64,000 bases of DNA. Origin: Serratia marcescens. GTDB lineage: Bacteria; Pseudomonadota; Gammaproteobacteria; Enterobacterales; Enterobacteriaceae. The stretch spans positions 186,001-250,000 of the forward strand of contig NZ_VFMJ01000001.1 of NCBI RefSeq assembly GCF_006715005.1, written 5' to 3'. Position 1 is the first letter of the stretch; every line of letters begins with the position of its first letter. Below the pieces are notes generated by a model, which saw only the letters and a list, made by a program, of their open reading frames with translations, was not told the origin of the DNA and made no database searches. The position numbers and the translations under genes were made by a program. Shown here piece after piece: positions 1 to 7,904 of the stretch.

Positions 1-121
1 CATCGTGCTGGAGGCGGGGGAGATCGTCGAACGCGGGGGGCATGAGACGCTGCTGGCGGCGAACGGCCGCTACGCCGCCATGTGGCAAACCCAGTACAGC
101 GAAGAGCAGGAACCGCAATGA
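1..121 (+). CDS. ABC exporter, C-terminal end only
   Basis: An open frame enters from the left edge and stops at 119-121. It encodes about 39 residues of the form IVLEAGEIVERGGHETLL then NGRYAAMWQTQY. This is the usual tail of a fused permease-ATPase ABC exporter just after the H-loop: 'L..G.IVERG.H.ELL...G.YA.MW..Q'. Substrate cannot be inferred from the tail. The gene lies convergent with the betI gene, with only about 9 bases between the two stop codons. Confidence 0.75.
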   Translation, partial: IVLEAGEIVERGGHETLLAANGRYAAMWQTQYSEEQEPQ

Positions 122-130
122 CGCTGCCGT

Positions 131-727
131 TCACCCCGCCGATGGCGCGGCCTTGAGCCGTTGTATCACGTAGTCGCAGGCGATGCGGTAATCCTGCTGC
201 AGATCGGTATCATCCCCGGCCAGGCTGCCGCGCAGCCAGAGCCCATCGATCATCGCCGCCAGCCCGCGCGCCGCGTCGCGCGCCTGCTGCAGCGGCAGCT
301 CGCGGCGGAACTGGCTGCAAATATTGGAATAGAGTCGCCGATCGTTGGCGCGCTGCAGGCGGCGCAGCACCGGCTGATGCATGCTGGCGGCCCAGAAGTC
401 GAGCCAGGCGCGCATGGAAATGGCGTTGGTTTGGCTGGGGTGGAAGTTGCCCTGAATGATGGCGCACAGCTGCGACTGGCTGTCGCTTGCCGCCTGAGCG
501 CGGCACTCGGCCACCGCGTCGCGCAGATCGCGCAGGATCTTGCGCATGGTCGCGCTCAACAAACCTTCTTTATCGCCGAAATAGTGGCTGACGATGCCGG
601 TCGACAGCCCGGCCTCTTTCGCCACCTGCGACAGGGTGACGCCAGCCAGCCCCACAACGTTGATGGTCTCGAAGGCGGCGTTAATCAGCTGCTCCTTGCG
701 CTGCTCAGGAATGTCTCTGCGGTACAT
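131..727 (-). CDS. betI: TetR-family choline-responsive repressor BetI
   Basis: A 198-residue TetR repressor. The N-terminal helix-turn-helix is seen as VTLSQVAKEAGLSTGIVSHY followed by F.DK.GLL. The ligand domain holds the BetI landmarks MRAWLDFWAASMHQPVLRRL, CSQFRRELP and AAMIDGLWLRGSL. The frame is open further upstream to 907, but that extension overlaps the divergent transporter and the operator; MYRRDIPEQRKEQL at 727 is the normal family N-terminus and length. It is divergent from the BCCT transporter with a palindrome between them, matching choline-sensitive repression in E. coli. The oxidation genes betB and betA are absent, so this is a free-standing regulator-transporter pair. Confidence 0.88.
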   Translation of the reverse strand: MYRRDIPEQRKEQLINAAFETINVVGLAGVTLSQVAKEAGLSTGIVSHYFGDKEGLLSATMRKILRDLRDAVAECRAQAASDSQSQLCAIIQGNFHPSQTNAISMRAWLDFWAASMHQPVLRRLQRANDRRLYSNICSQFRRELPLQQARDAARGLAAMIDGLWLRGSLAGDDTDLQQDYRIACDYVIQRLKAAPSAG

Positions 728-766
728 ATTTTCCTCAACTGATAGGCAAATCACACTTTGAATTTG

Positions 767-788
767 ATTGATTGAACGGTCAATCAAT
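767..788. promoter_or_regulatory. Probable BetI operator
   Basis: A perfect inverted repeat with 9-base arms ATTGATTGA (767-775) and TCAATCAAT (780-788), separated by ACGG. It lies between the divergent betI and BCCT genes, about 40 bases upstream of the betI start. TetR repressors bind such palindromes. The assignment to BetI is inference from position. Confidence 0.7.
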
Positions 789-885
789 ACTCTATATGCT
801 GCGAAAATGTCAAATAAATGACGATAAGATATTAACCAAAAGTTGCATTTAAATCGTCTGTCTTTCGCATCATGGAAGCCTGCCA

Positions 886-2430
886 ATGACAATGAAAACT
901 CCCCCATCGCTTGACGAAGAACCTGTCAGATTAAATGTCCCGGTATTTTTCGGCTCGGCGGCGGTGATCCTGCTGCTGGGATCGCTGGTCGTGCTGTTTC
1001 CCGCCGCCAGCAAACAGTGGCTGAATGTTGCGCAAAGCTGGGTGGCCGATGTGTTCGGCTGGTATTACATGCTGCTGATGGTCGCCTGCATGGCGTTCGT
1101 GTTCTGGCTGGCGCTGTCGCGCTTTGGCCATATTCGCCTGAGCCAGGATGACGAGCCGCCGCAGTTCAGCTACCCCTCGTGGGTGGCGATGCTGTTCTCG
1201 TCGGGCATCGGTATTGCGCTGGTGTATTACGGCGCCTATGAGCCGCTGGATCACTTCCTGTCGCCACCGGAAGGCAGCGGCGGCAGCGTGCAGGCGGCGC
1301 GACAGGCGATGGCGCTCACCTTTTTGCACTGGGGGCTGCACGGTTGGGCGCTGTACGCGCTGATCGCCACCGCGCTCGCCTATTTCGCCTATTGTCGCGG
1401 TTTGCCGCTGGCGCTGCGTTCGGCGCTGTACCCGATCTTCGGCGAGCGCATCCACGGCGGCGTCGGTCATCTGGTGGACAGCTTCGGTATTCTGGTGACG
1501 GTTATCTCGATGGTGACCAACCTGGGGATCGGCGCGTTGCTGGTGAACTCGGGGCTGTTTTACCTGTTCGACATCCCGCAAAGCACCGGCGTACTGCTGG
1601 CGCTGATCGTGGTGATGATGGTGGTGGCCACGCTGGCGGCGGTCACCGGCGTCGAGAAGGGCATTGCCATGCTGTCGAACATCAACGTCGGCTTCCTGTG
1701 CCTGCTGCTGCTGTTCGTGTTTCTGGCCGGGCCGACGCTGAACCTGCTCAACGGCATGTTGCAGAACCTCGGGGATTATCTGACCTCGCTCGTCAGCCGC
1801 AGCTTCGATATGTATCTGTATGGCAAGGCGCGCCAGTGGCAGGGCGCCTGGACGCTGTTCTATTGGGCCTGGTGGGTGGCGTGGGCGCCGTTCGTCGGGC
1901 TGTTTATCGCCCGCATTTCCAAAGGCCGTACCATCCGTGAGCTGATCTTCGGCGTGTTGCTGATCCCGCTCGGGTTCACGCTGGCGTGGCTGTCGATCTT
2001 CGGCAATACCGCCATCAGCCTGGTGCTGGAGGGCGGGCAGGCGATCCTGGGCCAGGTGGCGCAAAGCGATCCGCCGATGGCGGTGTTCAAGCTGTTTGAA
2101 TACCTGCCCTATACCCAGCTGACTGCCGGTTTCGTGGTGGTGATAAGCTTCGTGCTGTTCCTGACGCCGGTCGATTCCGGCACGCTGATGATAGCTAACC
2201 TCTCCTGCCAGGGCGGTTCCGCGCACGATGACGCGCCGGCCTGGCTGCGGGTGTTCTGGGCGGCGGTCACCACGCTGGTGTGCGCCGGGTTGCTGTACGC
2301 CGGCAGCTTCAGCGCGATGCAGACCGCGGTGGTGCTGTGCGGCCTGCCGTTCTCGGCGGTGATCGTGCTGTACATGGTCAGCCTGCGCAAGGATCTGCGC
2401 GGTTACGCCATGACGCCGGCGATCCCCTGA
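886..2430 (+). CDS. BCCT-family choline/betaine transporter
   Basis: A 514-residue secondary transporter of the betaine-choline-carnitine family with about 12 hydrophobic segments. Seen are SSGIGIALVYYGAYEPLDHF, which corresponds to the substrate/cation loop of the family, and the signature FYWAWWVAWAPFVGLFIARI followed by SKGRTIRE. E. coli BetT is about 160 residues longer because of a regulatory C-terminal tail; this protein ends soon after the last membrane helix, so osmotic activation may differ. ATGs at 886 and 892 are both possible. Divergence from betI suggests choline as substrate (inference). Confidence 0.85.
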   Translation: MTMKTPPSLDEEPVRLNVPVFFGSAAVILLLGSLVVLFPAASKQWLNVAQSWVADVFGWYYMLLMVACMAFVFWLALSRFGHIRLSQDDEPPQFSYPSWVAMLFSSGIGIALVYYGAYEPLDHFLSPPEGSGGSVQAARQAMALTFLHWGLHGWALYALIATALAYFAYCRGLPLALRSALYPIFGERIHGGVGHLVDSFGILVTVISMVTNLGIGALLVNSGLFYLFDIPQSTGVLLALIVVMMVVATLAAVTGVEKGIAMLSNINVGFLCLLLLFVFLAGPTLNLLNGMLQNLGDYLTSLVSRSFDMYLYGKARQWQGAWTLFYWAWWVAWAPFVGLFIARISKGRTIRELIFGVLLIPLGFTLAWLSIFGNTAISLVLEGGQAILGQVAQSDPPMAVFKLFEYLPYTQLTAGFVVVISFVLFLTPVDSGTLMIANLSCQGGSAHDDAPAWLRVFWAAVTTLVCAGLLYAGSFSAMQTAVVLCGLPFSAVIVLYMVSLRKDLRGYAMTPAIP

Positions 2431-2436
2431 GGCGGT

Positions 2437-2868
2437 TTATTCGTCCGCGCGCGGTCGGTGATGCACGTACTCGACAATCGTGCCGTCCGGCAGGCGAGCA
2501 TTGAAACAGGCGCCGGTGGGCACTTCCACCGGGCCGAAGAAGATCTCGGCTCCGGCCGCCAGCAGCCGCTGGTGGTAGGGATAAATATCATCGACCAGCA
2601 GCGTGCCGACGGTGCTGCGAAAAGGGCGCAGGTTTTCTTCCGCGCCTTCCAGGATAAGAAACGGCCCCACCGCCGCCAGCACCAGCCGATGCTCGGGAAA
2701 GTCGAAACGCATATCCGCTTCCACGCCGTGCAGCTGCGCGTAAAACGCGATGGCGCGGTCAATCTCGCCTTCGTCGACGTAGACCCGGATCAATACGCGC
2801 GGTTCGCGCAGCGATGAAGAGTCGGCGGTTTTGCGCCAAAAGCCCGCTTCTGTCAGTTTTGCCGTCAT
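2437..2868 (-). CDS. VOC-family (glyoxalase/bleomycin-resistance fold) protein
   Basis: A 143-residue protein with one pair of beta-alpha-beta-beta-beta repeats: IRVYVDEGEIDRAIAFYAQL opens the first half and LLVDDIYPYHQRLLAAGAEI the second. It ends in the typical LPDGTIVEYVHH. GTGACFNARLPDG-type metal-site neighbourhoods occur in the VOC superfamily, but the reaction cannot be named. An AGGA site sits 7 bases before the ATG at 2868. It faces the BCCT gene tail to tail with 6 bases between. Confidence 0.75.
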   Translation of the reverse strand: MTAKLTEAGFWRKTADSSSLREPRVLIRVYVDEGEIDRAIAFYAQLHGVEADMRFDFPEHRLVLAAVGPFLILEGAEENLRPFRSTVGTLLVDDIYPYHQRLLAAGAEIFFGPVEVPTGACFNARLPDGTIVEYVHHRPRADE

Positions 2869-2961
2869 TGCACATTCCTCATGGTGGCTCGTTTCCCCAT
2901 CATCATGCCGCCGTTTGGCAGCAGGGATTAGACTGAGTTGCTATGAAATAGCAGTGGCGGA

Positions 2962-2983
2962 AATAAAGCCCCGGTAACGGGGC
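2962..2983 (-). terminator. Rho-independent terminator of the luciferase-like gene
   Basis: On the minus strand a GC stem (GCCCCG at 2968-2973, loop GTAA, CGGGGC at 2978-2983) is followed by TTTATTT. It lies 40 bases past the stop at 3024. Confidence 0.7.
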
Positions 2984-3023
2984 AAAGGCGCGCTCAGGTT
3001 GGAATAGCGGGTTAAAGCGGGCG

Positions 3024-3941
3024 TCAAGCGCGATGGAATTCCGGCAACACCAGCTGACCTATCTCCTGCATTGTCTCTTCCAGCGGCCGCTGGTTGCGGC
3101 GGAAGTGCAGGCCGATGTGGTTGACCCCGGCGTCACGCATGGCGCTCAGTTCCTGAATCAACCCATTGCGGCCGCTCTTGATGCCGAAGCGATGGCGCTG
3201 AATCGGCGCGTCGGCGTTATCGGTGAGGTCGAGATGAATAAAGCTGACGTAGGGTTTGTCACCGGCCACGTTACGCCAGAGTTTGACCCGCGAAACATGG
3301 TCCGCTGGCGTGCCGGGATACGACAGCCAGCCATCCATATTTTTCCCCACCCACTCGGGCGTTTGTTGCGCCAGCCCGGCGACCAGCAGCGGCGGTGGCG
3401 GCGTGGCCGGCAGCAGGCGCAATCCAGGCTGGAGCGCGCTGTCGGCTTCACCTTTGAGAATGCCGACGCTGGTGCGGAAGCTTTCACCGCGCGCAGCGTA
3501 ATCGGCGCCGAACAGCGGGTACTCCACGGGGCGATCGCCGCTGGCGACGCCGAGCAGCAGACGATCGCCGCTCAGCGTTTGCAGCGTAGAAGCCGCTTTG
3601 CGCACCAGCCACGGCTGCCGCAGCGGCAGCACCACGGCCGCGGTGCCCAGCAGAATATTGCGTGTCAGGCTGGACAGATAACCGAGGTAGGTAAAGGTTT
3701 CAAACACCTGTGCGGCGTCGCCGAAGTCCGGATCGTACAGCGGCACGTCGCGAACCCAGGCGGCGCGAAAGCCGAGCTCATCGGCCAGCTTGATGCGCGC
3801 AGCGTGTTCGCTCATGTCCGGCACGCCGAACGGTCGCCCGTCCTGCTGGCGTTTCAGCTGCCCGCTGGTGGACCAATCATTGTCCAACGGCAGCTCAATA
3901 CCGATGGAAAGCGGCTCCCGGGTTAGTTTTTCGATGCTCAT
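3024..3941 (-). CDS. Luciferase-like (LLM class) flavin-dependent oxidoreductase
   Basis: A 305-residue (beta/alpha)8 bacterial-luciferase-family protein. Landmarks are a beta1 SIGIELPL, the segment ADELGFRAAWVRDVPLYDP, then ILLGTAAVVLPLRQPWLVRK and DRLLLGVASGDRPVEYPLFG, which form the usual flavin pocket and strands 4-5. The C-terminal helix has NHIGLHFRRNQRPLEETM. Members use FMNH2 or F420H2; in enterobacteria FMNH2 is the only plausible one. GGAG precedes the ATG at 3941 by 6 bases. It stands alone with its own terminator; substrate unknown. Confidence 0.82.
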   Translation of the reverse strand: MSIEKLTREPLSIGIELPLDNDWSTSGQLKRQQDGRPFGVPDMSEHAARIKLADELGFRAAWVRDVPLYDPDFGDAAQVFETFTYLGYLSSLTRNILLGTAAVVLPLRQPWLVRKAASTLQTLSGDRLLLGVASGDRPVEYPLFGADYAARGESFRTSVGILKGEADSALQPGLRLLPATPPPPLLVAGLAQQTPEWVGKNMDGWLSYPGTPADHVSRVKLWRNVAGDKPYVSFIHLDLTDNADAPIQRHRFGIKSGRNGLIQELSAMRDAGVNHIGLHFRRNQRPLEETMQEIGQLVLPEFHRA

Positions 3942-4488
3942 GTGTCACTCCGTCTCAGGCCTTGCGGCGCGGTGTCGAACGATGGCACGAAGTGTTGCAT
4001 GGCGATTAATTGAGATAAACAGCCCTAATCGCAATAGATAATTGCTGTTGCGAGCACAATGACTTTGCAGGATACGGCATGATTGCCGTGATTTACGTCA
4101 CGCTCTGCGCTTTTGTTATTGTCCAGATGAAATGATGTAACCCTGCCAATAGCCTTTCCCTCGTAAGAGTTATTTTGTTGTGCGGCCATGAAACAAAACG
4201 AAATGATTCAATAGATAAAAACGAATCCGAATGTTGCCTATAGCTCACTGAAAGCGGGTAACCAATTAATAAACCTAAAGAGTGAATGATGAGATTATTC
4301 GCCGCTGGCGTGAAAATGGGCGTTTTTAACCGCGGGAAAATACCCGTTATTATTTTATTGCCTGTAAAAACAAAGGAATAAAATATCTGATTGTGATAAT
4401 GCGATTTTAAAATAGTACCGGATAAAAACTTCATTCGTCTCTAAGAACGCGCCGGTTGACAGACCGTCGGCTTACGATAATTTTATGT

Positions 4489-4504
4489 CATTAACATGTT
4501 AATG
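4489..4504. promoter_or_regulatory. Perfect 16-base palindrome, candidate operator 1
   Basis: CATTAACATGTTAATG reads identically on both strands. It lies about 107 bases upstream of the MFS start, followed by a second site of the same length and similar ends. Confidence 0.5.
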
Positions 4505-4581
4505 AGTTGTTGTCGTGACGGAGGGCCAATTTCTCTCTTGGCCGAGCGCTTAACATACTTATGCCATGGCGGCTTGCCATT

Positions 4582-4597
4582 CATAAGTTAACTTATG
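4582..4597. promoter_or_regulatory. Perfect 16-base palindrome, candidate operator 2
   Basis: CATAAGTTAACTTATG is self-complementary. It lies 14 bases before the MFS start codon, so a bound protein would block translation or early transcription. The two palindromes are 93 bases apart centre to centre, near nine helical turns. Confidence 0.5.
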
Positions 4598-4610
4598 GAC
4601 AAATGACGCT

Positions 4611-5876
4611 ATGAATACATCGCCAGGGCCTCGCCGCGCATTAAGTGAAGAGAACCGGTTGCTGATTATTTTATTTTTTGTCTTCGGCTGCGTGTTCGTC
4701 GATCGTCTGACCATCTCGTTTCTGTTTCCGATGATTGCCGCCGATCTCAAGCTCAGCAACGTGCATCTCGGCACGCTGTCGGCGGTGCTGGCATTGACTT
4801 GGGCGCTATCCGGCGCGGGGCTGGGGGCGATAGCCGATCGCTTTAATATCCGTAAACCGATGTTGATCCTGTCGATCCTGGTGTTTTCACTGTTCTCCGC
4901 ACTGTCGTGGCTGGTCAGCGGGTTTGCCATGCTATTGATCTTCCGTGCGCTGATGGGGATCGCCGAAGGGCCGGTTTTGCCGATCGCACAGTCGTTGATG
5001 GTGGAAAAATCGCAGCCGCAGCGCCGCGGTTTCAACATGGGATTGATCCAGGGCGCGGCGCCGGGGCTGCTGGGCGGCATTATCGCGCCGCCGCTGATCA
5101 TCTATCTGGCGCAGAAGTGGGGATGGAGCATGGCGTTTCACCTGACCGCCGTGCCGGGCATCATTCTGGCGTGGCTGATCTATCGCTATGTGAACGGCAA
5201 AAAAGATCCCGCCTTTATCGCCGCGCCGGCGGCCGGTAAGGCGGCGAACAAAGCCGCTTACGGCGAGCTGTTCAAAATCAAGAACGTGGCGCTGTGCATT
5301 CTGATTTCCTGCGTGTTCGTCACCTGGTTCATGATCATCATTACCTTCACCCCCAACTTTTTGGTGACCGACCGCGGCTTCGGCGAAGGCACGATGGGCG
5401 GCATCATGAGCGCCATCGGCGCCGCCTGGGTGTTCTGGGGCGTAGCGGTGCCGGCGATTTCCGATCGCCTCGGCCGCAAGCCGACGCTGATCTTCTTTTC
5501 ATTGCTGGCAGTGTGCTGCCCGCTGTTCCTGAGCTACGTCGATAACCCGTGGCTGCTGGGCGTGCTGGTGTTCCTGTCTTATACCGGCCTCGGCTGCTTC
5601 ACGCTGTTTATGGCCACCATCCCGTCTGAAACGGTGTCGCCGGCCCGTATCGCCACCGCGTTGGGGCTGGTGATGGGGATCGGCGAGGTGATTGGCGGCT
5701 GTCTGGCGCCGTTTATCGCCGGGCTGATCGCCGATCGCTATGGCCTGGTCAGCGTGATGTGGCTGGCGGCTGCCGGCGCGGTCTGCGCCGGCGTACTGAG
5801 CTGTTTTCTCGATGAAACTGCACCCGCGGTGGTGAGCCGCAGAGCGGTGAAACCGGCGGGCGTCGCCGACGTTTAA
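4611..5876 (+). CDS. MFS transporter, probable organic-acid carrier
   Basis: A 421-residue major facilitator with 12 hydrophobic segments. The loop 2-3 motif appears as GAGLGAIADRFNIRKPM, the segment 4-5 region has RALMGIAEGPVLPIAQSLMV, and the loop 8-9 copy is PAISDRLGRKPTLI. RALMG.AEG..LP resembles the anion:cation symporter group that moves organic acids such as glucarate or aromatic acids. It is followed after 35 bases by the MoaF-like gene in the same direction, probably as one transcript, and preceded by two palindromes. Confidence 0.8.
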   Translation: MNTSPGPRRALSEENRLLIILFFVFGCVFVDRLTISFLFPMIAADLKLSNVHLGTLSAVLALTWALSGAGLGAIADRFNIRKPMLILSILVFSLFSALSWLVSGFAMLLIFRALMGIAEGPVLPIAQSLMVEKSQPQRRGFNMGLIQGAAPGLLGGIIAPPLIIYLAQKWGWSMAFHLTAVPGIILAWLIYRYVNGKKDPAFIAAPAAGKAANKAAYGELFKIKNVALCILISCVFVTWFMIIITFTPNFLVTDRGFGEGTMGGIMSAIGAAWVFWGVAVPAISDRLGRKPTLIFFSLLAVCCPLFLSYVDNPWLLGVLVFLSYTGLGCFTLFMATIPSETVSPARIATALGLVMGIGEVIGGCLAPFIAGLIADRYGLVSVMWLAAAGAVCAGVLSCFLDETAPAVVSRRAVKPAGVADV

Positions 5877-5911
5877 GACGGTTTTATCCCATTCAATCAA
5901 GGAGAGCGAAG

Positions 5912-6721
5912 ATGTCAGCAGAACCATCCGTACTGAATCAAAATGCCGAGCCGGACTGGAAGAATTACGACGATTTTGCACGCGGTATCGACACCAACCG
6001 GCTGCCGGGCACTCAGGACTGGCGCGGCAAAACGCTGCAGATCGCCTTTGAAGACGGCGGAGAAATCACGCTGCGTTTCAGCGCCGATCGGCAGCGGGTG
6101 CTGTGGGCCTGGGGCGGGGAGAGCGGCGAGGACGCTTACGAAGAGGTGCAAACCTCCGCCGCACGCTATTTCTTCAATATTCCGCTGCAGTCGCCGGGCA
6201 ACGAATGCCTGACGCTGGTGCTCAACCGCGACAGCGGCCGGGCGCTGCTGGTGCGCAGCACGCTGCTGCCCGAACATGCGGTAGAAAAGGGGTCTCGCCT
6301 CAAGCAAAGCTTCCACGTTGGGCTGATTGCAGGCGTCACGCCGGGCGGCATCGCGCCGCATCTGACCCGCGAGCTGATCGGCTATCGCACGCTGAACGTC
6401 TACAGCCCCAACCATTACTACGAGCACTTCTACGTCAACACCGAGCGCTACGCCTGGCAAAACCTGCGCGGCGAACAGTTCGGCCATGGCGACATGGACT
6501 ACGCCACCTACTACAAGTTTGAGGATGAGATGTTCCTCTTCACCTTCCGGGAAAAGATTATCCCGGTGTGCTCGGTGTTCTTCTTCGATTTTATCTCCGG
6601 GCGCTGCACCGGCACCTTCCTCGGGCTGGACGCCGCCGGCCGGGTGTTGGTGTCCCCGGCCGGGGCATTCATCAGCAAGATGAGCTACAACGCCTACCCG
6701 GAGGGCGTGCAGCCGCTGTGA
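5912..6721 (+). CDS. MoaF-family protein
   Basis: A 269-residue soluble protein with two calycin-like halves. Around residues 35-100 it reads DWRGKTLQIAFEDGGEITLR, then QRVLWAWGGESGEDAYEEVQ. The second half has YEHFYVNTERYAWQNLRGEQ and YYKFEDEMFLFTFREK. This pattern matches MoaF, first described in Klebsiella beside monoamine-regulated genes and named for molybdenum cofactor, although its role there is unproven. AAGGAGAG precedes the ATG. It is co-oriented with the MFS carrier and ends 1 base before the convergent lldD stop. I infer a ligand-binding role linked to the transported compound. Confidence 0.72.
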   Translation: MSAEPSVLNQNAEPDWKNYDDFARGIDTNRLPGTQDWRGKTLQIAFEDGGEITLRFSADRQRVLWAWGGESGEDAYEEVQTSAARYFFNIPLQSPGNECLTLVLNRDSGRALLVRSTLLPEHAVEKGSRLKQSFHVGLIAGVTPGGIAPHLTRELIGYRTLNVYSPNHYYEHFYVNTERYAWQNLRGEQFGHGDMDYATYYKFEDEMFLFTFREKIIPVCSVFFFDFISGRCTGTFLGLDAAGRVLVSPAGAFISKMSYNAYPEGVQPL

Positions 6722-6722
6722 G

Positions 6723-7862
6723 TCAGGCGTTTCTGACCAGCGATCCGGCGTTGATCTCCGCGATGGATTTCGCGCCGGTGAGCGTCATGGCGACGCGCAT
6801 TTCCTTGTCGATCAGATCCAGCAAGTTGGCCACCCCGGCTTCGCCCGCTGCCGCCAGCGCATAGACGAAGGCGCGCCCCAGCAGCACGCTGTCGGCGCCC
6901 AGTGCGATCATGCGCACCACGTCCAGGCCGCTGCGGATGCCGGAGTCGGCCAACAGGGTAATGTCGCCTTTCACCGCGTCGGCGATCGCCGGCATGGCGC
7001 GCGCGGTCGACAGCACGCCGTCCAGCTGGCGGCCGCCGTGGTTGGAGACGATGATGCCGTCGGCGCCGAAACGCACCGCGTCTTTGGCGTCTTCTGGATC
7101 CAGAATGCCTTTGATGATCATCGGGCCGTCCCAGAATTCGCGGATCCACTCCAGATCTTTCCAGGAAATCGACGGATCGAAGTTGGCGCCCAGCCAGCCG
7201 ATGTAGTCTTCCAGGCTGGTCGGTTTGCCGCGGTAGGCCGAGACGTTGCCCAGATCGTGCGGCTTGCCGAACAGGCCGACATCCCAGGCCCACTGCGGAT
7301 GGGTAAACGCCTGCAGCACGCGGCGCAGGGCGGCGTTAGGGCCGCTCATCCCCGAGTGGGCGTCGCGGTAACGGGCGCCGGGCACCGGCATGTCGACGGT
7401 AAACACCAGTGTTTTCACGCCGGCGGCCTTGGCGCGCTCCAGTGCGTTGCGCATAAAGCCGCGATCTTTCAGCACGTAGAGCTGGAACCACATCGGCCGA
7501 TCGATCGCCGGCGCCACCTCTTCGATCGGGCAGACCGACACGGTGGACAGCGTGAACGGAATGCCTTTTTTGGCCGCGGCGCGCGCGGCCTGCACTTCGC
7601 CGCGGCGGGCGTACATGCCGGTCAGCCCCACCGGCCCCAGCGCCACCGGCATCGCCAGCTGCTCGCCGAACAGCGTGGTCTCCAGGCTGAGTTCGGACAT
7701 ATTGCGCAGCACGCGCTGGCGCAAGGCAATATCGGCCAGATCTGCGGTATTGCGCTTCAGCGTATGCTCCGCGTAGGCCCCGCCATCGATGTAGTGAAAC
7801 AGAAACGGCGGCAGCTTGGCCTGGGCGGCGGCCCGGTAGTCGGTTGACGCGGAGATGATCAT
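6723..7862 (-). CDS. lldD: L-lactate dehydrogenase, FMN-dependent
   Basis: A 379-residue member of the alpha-hydroxyacid oxidase family, close to E. coli LldD in length and sequence. Features include [20 protein letters not shown] and [18 protein letters not shown] at the N-terminus, [14 protein letters not shown], and the FMN site and catalytic histidine in [18 protein letters not shown]. The flavin phosphate loop is [16 protein letters not shown] then LGRAFVYAL. It oxidises L-lactate to pyruvate and passes electrons to quinone at the inner membrane. It lies 42 bases downstream of lldP, so the operon order is lldP-lldD, whereas E. coli has lldP-lldR-lldD. Confidence 0.93.
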   Translation of the reverse strand: MIISASTDYRAAAQAKLPPFLFHYIDGGAYAEHTLKRNTADLADIALRQRVLRNMSELSLETTLFGEQLAMPVALGPVGLTGMYARRGEVQAARAAAKKGIPFTLSTVSVCPIEEVAPAIDRPMWFQLYVLKDRGFMRNALERAKAAGVKTLVFTVDMPVPGARYRDAHSGMSGPNAALRRVLQAFTHPQWAWDVGLFGKPHDLGNVSAYRGKPTSLEDYIGWLGANFDPSISWKDLEWIREFWDGPMIIKGILDPEDAKDAVRFGADGIIVSNHGGRQLDGVLSTARAMPAIADAVKGDITLLADSGIRSGLDVVRMIALGADSVLLGRAFVYALAAAGEAGVANLLDLIDKEMRVAMTLTGAKSIAEINAGSLVRNA

Positions 7863-7904
7863 AGTGTTTACCTTCTTGTCTTGCTTGCGATAACGAGTGT
7901 TCAG

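Larger units (their letters stand above)
3942..4610. other. Long AT-rich intergenic region upstream of the MFS gene
   Basis: 669 bases of low GC between divergent genes. Two perfect 16-base palindromes near its right end are listed separately. A 113-codon minus-strand frame (4093-4434) is open but has no recognisable motif, and I do not call it. Confidence 0.6.

Noticed and set aside
728-907. N-terminal extension of betI
   Set aside because: It would run through the operator palindrome and the divergent transporter start; the BetI family begins near the ATG at 727.
4093-4434. 113-codon minus-strand frame
   Set aside because: AT-rich, no motif, no convincing ribosome site, and lies in a regulatory region; probably chance.
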